Of a DNA stretch of 8,813 nucleotides, positions 1-6,220 are shown in pieces. Numbering within the stretch: the first letter of the stretch is position 1; every line of letters begins with the position of its first letter. The notes beneath the pieces are model-generated. The model ran no database searches. It saw only the letters and a list, made by a program, of their open reading frames with translations, and had not been told where the DNA came from. Made by a program: the position numbers and the translations under genes. Source of the DNA: WGMI01 sp041739275 (GTDB lineage Bacteria; Bacteroidota; Bacteroidia; Flavobacteriales; Schleiferiaceae); the NCBI GenBank assembly GCA_041739275.1, contig JBGSOF010000047.1:1-8813 (forward strand), read 5' to 3'.

Positions 1-380
1 CTCAAGTAGGTCCGCTCTGTATCCGGCCGCATGTCGCCATCCTCGGTCTGCCTTCGGATTTGAGCTAGGAACTGATCGGCGGCCACCTTCAGGGGAGTAA
101 AGGCCTTTGGCGCCTCTTGTTCGATGTACGGGTTCCAGCCCTGGGCGAGCTTTTGGTTGAGCTCGTGGATGGTGGCCAGGGCTGCGCGCCGTCGCTCCTT
201 GAGGTTGGTGATCCGGTTCCATTTGATGATCTGGCGCTCGAGCTGATCGGTCTGCGGACACCACACATAGAAGGAGATGTACCAACGGGATTTGCACTCG
301 TGGAGCTCAGCGGGAATGTACCTAACGACCTCCTTTATAGCGAGTTGCTTGGCTTTACCGGGTTTCTGGGGTGAGGGCAT
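1..380 (-). CDS. Tyrosine-type site-specific integrase, N-terminal part (runs off the left edge)
   Basis: An open frame on the minus strand starts at ATG 380-378 and stays open for 126 codons to base 1; an in-frame TGA at 416-414 lies upstream. The visible part matches the N-terminus of Bacteroidota phage/ICE integrases. Residues 32-40 (RWYISFYVW) look like the arm-DNA-binding beta-strand. A basic helical stretch follows, then LNQKLAQGWNPYIE at about residues 74-87, a hallmark of this family. From about residue 95 (FTPLKVAADQFLAQ) the SAM-like core-binding domain begins. The catalytic domain with the R-H-R-Y residues lies beyond the window and cannot be checked. The gene points away from the tRNA-fMet 3' end, 121 bases upstream, as expected for an integrase at the end of a tRNA-integrated element. 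The start codon directly follows nine A residues. Family assignment is fairly sure; whether the gene is intact is unknown. Confidence 0.82.
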   Translation of the reverse strand, partial: MPSPQKPGKAKQLAIKEVVRYIPAELHECKSRWYISFYVWCPQTDQLERQIIKWNRITNLKERRRAALATIHELNQKLAQGWNPYIEQEAPKAFTPLKVAADQFLAQIRRQTEDGDMRPDTERTYL

Positions 381-464
381 TTTTTTTTTGGCCGGGCATC
401 GCGGGGATGCCGGTCAAAAGGGTGTGCCGAAATTGTGCCGGGGGGGGCACCTTAACCAATGCCT

Positions 465-488
465 AAAGCCCAGTAAACACTGAGCTTT
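465..488 (-). terminator. Likely terminator of the tRNA-fMet transcript
   Basis: Read on the minus strand, AAAGCTCAGT and ACTGGGCTTT form a 10-bp stem with one T-G wobble around a GTTT loop. It begins 14 bases after the tRNA 3' end. On the plus strand the wobble becomes a C-A mismatch, so the hairpin fits leftward transcription better. The 3' T-run is only three bases and belongs to the stem, so termination strength is uncertain. Confidence 0.45.
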
Positions 489-501
489 TGGGCGGAATTC
501 G

Positions 502-574
<73 letters not shown>

Positions 575-585
575 ATATTGGAGGG

Positions 586-615
586 CAAAGATACAACCTT
601 CCACAAAAGTGACAA
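586..615 (-). promoter_or_regulatory. Bacteroidota-type sigma-A promoter of tRNA-fMet
   Basis: On the minus strand a -33 TTG (615-613) is separated by 19 bases from TATCTTTG (593-586), a perfect match to the Bacteroidota -7 consensus TAnnTTTG. Transcription would begin at about 580, a few bases before the mature tRNA 5' end at 574. The match, the spacing and the position all agree. Confidence 0.75.
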
Positions 616-655
616 GGAAAAAGTGTATCGATCTAGAAATGTCGACCTTTGCCCC

Positions 656-1525
656 GTGAAAAGCGGATTTGTAAACATACTCGGGCGGCCAAACGTCGGC
701 AAAAGCACCCTGATGAACGCCATGCTCGGCGCCAAACTCAGCATCGTAACCAGCAAGGCGCAGACCACAAGGCACCGAATCTTCGGAATCGTGAACCGCG
801 AAGACGCACAAATCGTGTTTAGCGACACCCCCGGCATCATCCGCCCCGCCTACGCCCTCCAAGAGCGCATGATGGGCTTTCTCAAAGACGCCTTCGAAGA
901 CGCCGACATCCTCCTCTTTCTCGTCGAACCCGGCGACATCGAGCAGCAAGACCCCGACCTCCTCGACCGCCTTGCCCGGCTCGAAGTCAAGCTGATCTTA
1001 GCCCTGAACAAAATCGACACTCTCGACCAAACCGGACTCGAAAAGCTCAGCACCGCCTGGAGCGAACGGCTACCCAAAGCCGAAATCATCCCCATATCGG
1101 CGCTCAAAGGCTTTCAAACCGACTACCTCCTCAAAAGAATCGTCGAGCTGCTGCCCGAAGGCAACGCCTACTTCGACACCAACACCATTACCGACCGAAG
1201 CGAACGCTTTTTTGCCTCCGAAATACTCCGCGAAAAAATCCTGCTCCAATACGAGCAAGAAATCCCCTACAGCTGCGAAGTCGAAATCGAAAGCTTTAAA
1301 GAAGAAAACGCCCTGCTCAGCATCCGCGCCATCATTCACGTAAGCCGCGACTCCCAAAAAGGAATCATCATCGGCGCCCAAGGCAAAGCCCTCAACCGCC
1401 TCGGAACTGCCGCGCGCAAGGAAATGGAGCACTTCTTCGACAAAAAAGTATTCCTCGACCTCTTTGTCAAAGTCACCAAAGACTGGAGAGAAAACGAACG
1501 CATTCTCAAACGCTTCGGCTATTGA
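656..1525 (+). CDS. era: GTPase Era
   Basis: Era is a GTPase that binds the 3' end of 16S rRNA and assists maturation of the 30S subunit. With the GTG start at 656 the protein has 289 residues, the usual length. The G domain shows G1 GRPNVGKS (10-17), the TTRH switch (37-40), DTPG (57-60), NKID (118-121) and SAL (148-150). A type-II KH domain follows, with its GAQG loop at about 240-243, and the protein ends in the Era-like KDWRENERILKRFGY. The frame stays open upstream to an ATG at 488, but that extension would translate through the antisense of the tRNA, so it is rejected. An in-frame GTG at 623 is possible. GTG 656 is preferred because MKSGFVNILGRPNVGKS fits the family N-terminus. der follows after 27 bases, probably in one transcript. 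Confidence 0.95.
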   Translation: MKSGFVNILGRPNVGKSTLMNAMLGAKLSIVTSKAQTTRHRIFGIVNREDAQIVFSDTPGIIRPAYALQERMMGFLKDAFEDADILLFLVEPGDIEQQDPDLLDRLARLEVKLILALNKIDTLDQTGLEKLSTAWSERLPKAEIIPISALKGFQTDYLLKRIVELLPEGNAYFDTNTITDRSERFFASEILREKILLQYEQEIPYSCEVEIESFKEENALLSIRAIIHVSRDSQKGIIIGAQGKALNRLGTAARKEMEHFFDKKVFLDLFVKVTKDWRENERILKRFGY

Positions 1526-1552
1526 GCCCCCGCCCACAGACCCAGAACCCGC

Positions 1553-2860
1553 ATGCCCAATTTGATCGCCATCGTAGGCCGCCCCAACGTCGGAAAATCG
1601 ACTTTTTTTAACCGACTGCTCCAAAAACGCGAAGCCATTGTAGACAGTGTCGCCGGCGTAACCCGCGACCGCCACTACGGACGCTCCGATTGGAACGGCG
1701 TCGAGTTTTCGGTGATCGACACCGGGGGATACATCACCGGCAGCGACGACATTTTTGAGGGTGAAATTCGTAGACAAGTCGAACTGGCCGTAGACGAAGC
1801 CGCACTGATTCTGTTTTTGGTCGACGCCATTGAAGGGGTGCACGACACCGACCGAGAAATTGCCCAGATGCTGCGAAAGACCACCAAAAAAGTCTTGCTC
1901 GTGGTCAACAAAGTAGATACCCACGCGCGCCAAGCCGATGCCGCCGAGTTTTATTCGCTCGGGCTCGGAGACTACTACGCCATTTCGTCTCAGAACGGCA
2001 GCGGCACAGGTGAATTGCTCGACGCCGTGATTCCGCTTTTGCCCGAGACCGAAGACCCCGACTTAGAAGAAGGATTGCCGCGCTTTGCCGTCATCGGGCG
2101 CCCCAACGTCGGGAAGTCGTCGTTCATCAACGCACTGACCGGTCAAGAGCGCTTTATTGTGAGCGAAGTGGCCGGCACCACCCGCGACTCGGCCCATTTA
2201 CGCTATCAACAATTCGGGCACGACTTTATCCTCGTCGACACCGCAGGCCTGCGTAAAAAGACCAAAGTGCACGAGAACCTCGAGTTTTACAGCACCATGC
2301 GGAGCATTCGCGCCATCGAATCGTCCGATGTATGCTTTCTTCTCGTCGATGCAACCCGGGGCATTGAAGCTCAGGACGTCTCCATTTTTTCGCTGGCCGA
2401 AAAGAACCGCAAGGGCATCGTGGTTTTGGTGAACAAATGGGATTTGGTCGAAAAAGACACCAAAACTTCAGATGTTTTCAAGGCCAAGATTCTCGAAGCG
2501 CTTCAGCCCGCCATGGACATCCCGATTTTATTCGTGTCCGCGCTCAACAAGCAGCGCTTGCTCAAGGCTTTGGAAGAAGGCATGGCCGTGTATCAGCGCC
2601 GCAAAACACGAATCAGCACCTCAAAACTCAACGAGATCTTGCTCCCGATTATCGAGGCCTACCCCCCGCCCTCTTTGAAAGGCAAGTATGTCAAGATCAA
2701 GTATATCACACAACTCCCCACCCTTTATCCGCAATTTGTGTTCTTCGCCAATTTGCCGCAGTACGTCAAAGACCCGTACAAGCGCTTCCTCGAACGCCAA
2801 CTCCGAGATCGCTTTGAGCTGAGCGGAGCTCCGGTCGATATTTTTATCAGGGCAAAGTAG
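1553..2860 (+). CDS. der: Ribosome-associated GTPase Der (EngA)
   Basis: Der is a double-GTPase needed for assembly of the 50S subunit. The 435-residue product has the family's normal length. The first G domain shows GRPNVGKS (9-16), DTGG (56-59), NKVD (119-122) and an AISS G5 region (143-146). An acidic linker at about 165-174 joins it to the second G domain, with GRPNVGKS (182-189), DTAG (229-232), NKWD (294-297) and SAL (329-331). A KH-like C-terminal domain runs from about 350 to 435. ATG 1553 places the first beta-strand (NLIAIVGRP) directly at the N-terminus, as in homologues. It lies 27 bases after era. Its last 14 bases overlap the end of the opposite-strand transporter gene, so there is no room for a separate terminator between them. 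Confidence 0.96.
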   Translation: MPNLIAIVGRPNVGKSTFFNRLLQKREAIVDSVAGVTRDRHYGRSDWNGVEFSVIDTGGYITGSDDIFEGEIRRQVELAVDEAALILFLVDAIEGVHDTDREIAQMLRKTTKKVLLVVNKVDTHARQADAAEFYSLGLGDYYAISSQNGSGTGELLDAVIPLLPETEDPDLEEGLPRFAVIGRPNVGKSSFINALTGQERFIVSEVAGTTRDSAHLRYQQFGHDFILVDTAGLRKKTKVHENLEFYSTMRSIRAIESSDVCFLLVDATRGIEAQDVSIFSLAEKNRKGIVVLVNKWDLVEKDTKTSDVFKAKILEALQPAMDIPILFVSALNKQRLLKALEEGMAVYQRRKTRISTSKLNEILLPIIEAYPPPSLKGKYVKIKYITQLPTLYPQFVFFANLPQYVKDPYKRFLERQLRDRFELSGAPVDIFIRAK

Positions 2861-3776
2861 CCGCGGGCTCCACGTGAATAAAGACCGATTCGAGTTCGGG
2901 CAAACCCGATTTGAGGTGATCGACCGTGAGGTGCGCAATTCGGTGTCCTTCGGCCACGCTGAGGTTCCCATCGACCAACAGGTGTAAATCGGCCAAGAAC
3001 ACCATGCCCGTCTTGCGCAAAACGCATTTTTCGGTTCCGCGAACCCCTTCCACTTCGAGAGCCAAGCTGCGAATCTGAGCAATGCGCTCAGAATAAACCT
3101 GTTCGTCCATAATCTCACCAAAGGCCGTTCGAAAGAGTACCCAAGCGTTGTAGGCGATAAAAACCGCGGCAGCCAAGGCGGCCCAGTCGTCGGCCACAGC
3201 CCATTTTGGACCGAACAAAAGAGCGAGCAGAATGCCGACAAAGGCAATTGCGGAGCTAATCGCGTCGCTTCGGTGATGCCATGCTTCGGCAGACAACAGA
3301 CTGCTGTGGCTCGATTGCGCTCGGGCTTGGAGCCTCGAAGAAATAGCTTGCTTCGAGATGACGACCAGGGCCAAGATTAAAAGCGTCCACCACGCAGGAG
3401 TCACCGCGGGGTGTTGAAGATTCTGAATGCTGTTTTTTGCAATGAGCCCGGACGAAATCAACAAGAGCAAAACCGCGGCAAAAGTGAGCAAGGGCTCTGC
3501 GCGACCGTGTCCGTAGGGGTGCTCCCGATCTGCGGGGCGCATGGCGTATCGAAGGCCGAAAAGCATTAAGACAGAAGAAAACAGGTCGTTGATCGACTCG
3601 ACCGCGTCGGCCATCAAAGCATCTGAATTTCCAAAATAGGCGCCCGCAAACTTGACCGCAGCCATGAGGAGGTTCACCCCCAAGCTCCAGCGGAGACTTT
3701 GCACCATTTGAAGTCGCAGATCGCTCCGAGCTGTAGAGCTTTGGTTTGGCGCATCTGCCTTGAGTGCACTCATCAT
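2847..3776 (-). CDS. Cation diffusion facilitator (CDF) family metal transporter
   Basis: This inner-membrane protein of 309 residues is likely to export divalent metal ions such as Zn, Fe or Mn in exchange for protons. About six membrane segments are visible (near 30-48, 62-76, 97-113, 126-142, 172-190 and 196-215). Family marks include PADREHPYGHGRAE (81-94) after the second segment and HHRSD (167-171) in the fifth, giving the usual HxxxD half of the metal site. The second-segment half aligns as ExxxD (E60, D64), where YiiP has DxxxD. The C-terminal cytoplasmic domain (about 220-309) has the ferredoxin-like metal-sensing pattern and ends in HVEPAATLP. Two adjacent ATGs (3776 and 3773) are possible starts. 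A small membrane-protein gene lies 54 bases upstream on the same strand. Metal specificity cannot be read from the sequence. Confidence 0.9.
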   Translation of the reverse strand: MMSALKADAPNQSSTARSDLRLQMVQSLRWSLGVNLLMAAVKFAGAYFGNSDALMADAVESINDLFSSVLMLFGLRYAMRPADREHPYGHGRAEPLLTFAAVLLLLISSGLIAKNSIQNLQHPAVTPAWWTLLILALVVISKQAISSRLQARAQSSHSSLLSAEAWHHRSDAISSAIAFVGILLALLFGPKWAVADDWAALAAAVFIAYNAWVLFRTAFGEIMDEQVYSERIAQIRSLALEVEGVRGTEKCVLRKTGMVFLADLHLLVDGNLSVAEGHRIAHLTVDHLKSGLPELESVFIHVEPAATLP

Positions 3777-3830
3777 TCCGGAGGGAAAGCTAACTTCAGA
3801 GCGCGTGTCCTCCGCTTGCGCAACCCGCGC

Positions 3831-4007
3831 CTAACCTTCCCGGTCTTCCTTGTGCCCGATCAGCTTATGCGCCAAAGCGGGATTGGCTTTTTCCAAGAAG
3901 TTGAGCGTCATCCAGTACCCCACAAACAGGGAGAGGAAGATGAGCATAGAAAAGCCCATCAACAAAATGAACAAGAAAATGAAAAAACCGAGGAGCTGAA
4001 CGAACAT
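3831..4007 (-). CDS. Small membrane protein of unknown function
   Basis: I do not recognise this protein. From ATG 4007 it is 58 residues long. A very hydrophobic stretch covers about residues 1-33 (rich in F, L, I, M and V), long enough for one long or two tightly packed membrane segments. A charged tail follows (from NFLEKANPAL to the end) and should be soluble. A TTG start at 4028 would add seven residues, but a -7 promoter motif at 4033-4026 overlaps that codon, so ATG 4007 with a short leader of roughly 10-15 bases is preferred. It lies 54 bases upstream of the CDF transporter gene on the same strand, and the two probably share a transcript. That does not show a shared function. The existence of the gene is likely but not certain, given its length. 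Confidence 0.6.
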   Translation of the reverse strand: MFVQLLGFFIFLFILLMGFSMLIFLSLFVGYWMTLNFLEKANPALAHKLIGHKEDREG

Positions 4008-4025
4008 GGGAGAGCTTCTTTGCGT

Positions 4026-4033
4026 CAAAAATA
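4026..4033 (-). promoter_or_regulatory. -7 promoter motif for the small membrane protein and CDF transporter genes
   Basis: The minus strand reads TATTTTTG, a perfect TAnnTTTG. The best -33 candidate is only TTC (4053-4051) at a 17-base spacing. Transcription would start near 4020, just before ATG 4007. Confidence 0.5.
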
Positions 4034-4056
4034 GACTAAAACGCTCGTTCGAACTC

Positions 4057-4064
4057 TACCTTTG
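4057..4064 (+). promoter_or_regulatory. -7 promoter motif for fumC
   Basis: TACCTTTG is a perfect match to TAnnTTTG and lies 56 bases before the fumC ATG. Transcription would start near 4070 and give a leader of about 50 bases. I see no TTG at the expected -33 distance, so the call rests on the -7 element and its position. It is 23 bases from the opposite-strand -7 motif, so polymerases on the two promoters would compete for space. Confidence 0.5.
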
Positions 4065-4120
4065 AACGGGCTTCACAAAGGCCTGAATTCTTTGAGAAAT
4101 CCCCGTAAAACGACCTTTTC

Positions 4121-5512
4121 ATGAGCTACCGCATCGAACGCGACACCATGGGCGAAGTACAAGTGCCCGCAGAAGTACACTGGGGCGCCCAAACCGAGCG
4201 CAGCCGGAACAACTTCAAGATTGGCCCCGAAGCCAGCATGCCCATCGAAATAATCCGCGCATTCGCGATTCTCAAAAAAGCTGCTGCTCAGGCAAATCGC
4301 GACCTAAACGTACTGAAGTCCGAGAAATGCGATTTGATTGGCCGGGTGTGCGACGAAATTTCGAGTGGAGCGCTCGATCGCGAATTTCCGCTCGTGATCT
4401 GGCAAACCGGTTCGGGTACTCAGAGCAATATGAACGTGAACGAGGTGATTGCCTATCGAGCCCATGTCTTGCAGGGCGGCTCGCTGCTGGACGAGCAGAA
4501 AGTGCTTCACCCCAACGACGACGTCAACAAGTCGCAATCTTCGAACGACACGTTTCCGACGGCCATGCATATCGCGGCCTACACCTCGGTGGTCGAAATC
4601 ACGATCCCGGGGCTTGAAGCCCTGCGCAACACCTTGGCCGAGAAGTCAAAAGCATTTTCAAGCATCGTGAAAACCGGGAGGACCCACTTTATGGACGCCA
4701 CCCCTTTGACTTTGGGACAGGAGTTTAGCGGCTACGTGCAACAACTCGACAACGGCATTCGCGCCCTGCGTCTGGCCCTCGAAATGGTGGCTGAACTCGC
4801 CCTGGGCGGAACCGCCGTGGGCACGGGGCTCAATACCCCCAAAGGCTACGATGTGGCTGTGGCTGCCAAAGTCGCTGAGCTCACGGGCTACCCCTTCCGC
4901 ACCGCGCCGAACAAATTCGAGGCTCTGGCCGCGCACGATGCCATGGTTGAACTCTCGGGCGCCCTCAAGCGCACCGCCGTTTCTCTCATGAAAATTGGCA
5001 ACGACATCCGAATGCTGAGTTCGGGGCCGCGCTGTGGAATCGGCGAAATCTCGATCCCCGACAACGAGCCGGGCTCGAGCATTATGCCGGGCAAAGTAAA
5101 CCCGACTCAACCCGAAGCGCTCACCATGGTGGCCGCTCAGGTGATGGGCAACGACGTGGCCGTGGGCATCGGCGCGTCGAACGGGCATTTCGAACTGAAC
5201 GTATTCAAACCCTTGATTGCCGCCAACGTGCTTCAAAGTGCGCGCTTGATCGGAGACGCATGTCGTTCGTTCGAAGAAAAATGCGCTCGGGGAATCGAAG
5301 CCAACGAACCCGTGATTAGCAAGCACCTCGAAAATAGTTTGATGTTGGTGACCGCCTTGAATACGCACATCGGCTACGACAATGCCGCCAAGATTGCCAA
5401 AAAGGCGCACAAAGAAGGCAAAACCTTAAGAGAAGCCGCACTCGAGCTCAATTTGCTCACCAACGAACAATACGATCGCTGGGTTCGCCCCGAAGACATG
5501 ACCGGACACTAG
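4121..5512 (+). CDS. fumC: Class II fumarate hydratase
   Basis: This cytoplasmic TCA-cycle enzyme interconverts fumarate and L-malate and normally works as a tetramer without an iron-sulfur cluster. The 463-residue length is typical. Visible motifs are SGTQSNMN (98-105), SSND (140-143), TGRTHFMDATPLTLGQE (185-201) with the active-site His189, and the flexible signature loop GSSIMPGKVNPTQ (318-330) with the catalytic Ser319 (equivalent to Ser318 in the E. coli enzyme). TH at 188-189, where aspartases have TQ, separates it from the aspartase encoded downstream. ATG 4121 gives the family N-terminus MSYRIERDTMGEVQVP. ppa begins 39 bases downstream with no visible terminator between them. A likely promoter -7 motif is upstream at 4057. 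Identification is secure. Confidence 0.96.
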   Translation: MSYRIERDTMGEVQVPAEVHWGAQTERSRNNFKIGPEASMPIEIIRAFAILKKAAAQANRDLNVLKSEKCDLIGRVCDEISSGALDREFPLVIWQTGSGTQSNMNVNEVIAYRAHVLQGGSLLDEQKVLHPNDDVNKSQSSNDTFPTAMHIAAYTSVVEITIPGLEALRNTLAEKSKAFSSIVKTGRTHFMDATPLTLGQEFSGYVQQLDNGIRALRLALEMVAELALGGTAVGTGLNTPKGYDVAVAAKVAELTGYPFRTAPNKFEALAAHDAMVELSGALKRTAVSLMKIGNDIRMLSSGPRCGIGEISIPDNEPGSSIMPGKVNPTQPEALTMVAAQVMGNDVAVGIGASNGHFELNVFKPLIAANVLQSARLIGDACRSFEEKCARGIEANEPVISKHLENSLMLVTALNTHIGYDNAAKIAKKAHKEGKTLREAALELNLLTNEQYDRWVRPEDMTGH

Positions 5513-5551
5513 AAATCAATCGCCCTTCACCGAAAATTCATTCGATCGATT

Positions 5552-6106
5552 ATGGCTAAAGTGGTCAAAAATTCGAGCCATCCTTGGCATCGCGTCAGCA
5601 CGGGAGAAGACGCTCCGCAAATCGTCAATGCCATTATCGAAATCCCCAAAGGCAGCAAGGGAAAGTTTGAACTCGACAAGGAAACCGGGCTGATTATGCT
5701 CGATCGGGTGTTGTATTCTGCGGTGCATTACCCGGCCAATTATGGATTTATTCCGCGTACCTATTGCGAAGACAAAGACCCTCTGGACATCTTGGTGATT
5801 ACCTCGATTGAGCTGCCCGTTTTGTGCATGATTGAAGCCCGCGTAATCGGGGTGATGCGGATGATTGATCAGGGCGAAGCCGACGACAAAATCATTGCCG
5901 TGGCCAAAAATGATATGGCACAGGCGCACATCCACAACATTTTCGACCTCGCTCCGCACATTTCCAAAGAGATCAAACGCTTCTTTGAAGATTATAAAGC
6001 CCTTGAAAACAAACAAGTGAGTGTGGAGGATATGCAAGGGCGGCAAAAGGCGTATGAAATTGTAGCCGATAGCATTGAGTTGTATGCCAAGGAGTTTGGG
6101 GGATAG
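5552..6106 (+). CDS. ppa: Soluble family I inorganic pyrophosphatase
   Basis: The enzyme hydrolyses pyrophosphate released by biosynthetic reactions to two phosphates, using Mg ions, in the cytoplasm. The 184-residue product has the family's bacterial size. EIPKGSKGKFELDKETG (30-46) supplies the glutamate and lysines of the active site, and VHYPANYGFIPRTY (58-71) is the conserved strand region. EDKDPLDILV (73-82) is the metal-binding signature, with D74, D76 and D79 in the expected places; a lysine (K75) replaces the usual small or acidic second residue. D106 and D111/D112 match the second metal-binding group. ATG 5552 is the only reasonable start. Its position between fumC and aspA, close behind fumC, suggests transcription from the fumC promoter; the link to the lyases may be only positional. 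Confidence 0.95.
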   Translation: MAKVVKNSSHPWHRVSTGEDAPQIVNAIIEIPKGSKGKFELDKETGLIMLDRVLYSAVHYPANYGFIPRTYCEDKDPLDILVITSIELPVLCMIEARVIGVMRMIDQGEADDKIIAVAKNDMAQAHIHNIFDLAPHISKEIKRFFEDYKALENKQVSVEDMQGRQKAYEIVADSIELYAKEFGG

Positions 6107-6189
6107 TTCTCCAAAAGTGCACAGTGGCCTCGCGAGAGTTTAGAACAGTGCTCTATTCGCCGCTTATTCGAACTGATTTTGAGCCGAGA

Positions 6190-6210
6190 TTTGGTTGAGA
6201 TTTAACCAAA
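6190..6210. promoter_or_regulatory. Inverted repeat just upstream of the aspA start
   Basis: TTTGGTT (6190-6196) and AACCAAA (6204-6210) are perfect inverted arms around a 7-base spacer, ending 10 bases before the aspA ATG. It could be an operator for a dimeric regulator or a weak leader hairpin that affects translation initiation. No perfect TAnnTTTG promoter was found in the 114-base ppa-aspA gap; the nearest are one-mismatch forms at 6174-6181 and 6186-6193. Confidence 0.3.
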
Positions 6211-6220
6211 CCCACGAGCT

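Noticed and set aside
117..374. Plus-strand open frame of 85 codons at the left edge
   Set aside because: It is the antisense shadow of the integrase gene, whose minus-strand frame has clear family motifs.
381..413. Hairpin plus T-run before the integrase as an intrinsic terminator
   Set aside because: On the plus strand the T-run precedes the hairpin, and on the minus strand the hairpin is followed by A residues, so it fits a terminator in neither direction.
4658..5410. Long minus-strand open frame inside fumC, and similar ones opposite era, der, ppa and aspA
   Set aside because: They lie opposite genes with complete family motifs, show no recognisable domains and reflect codon bias in the real frames.
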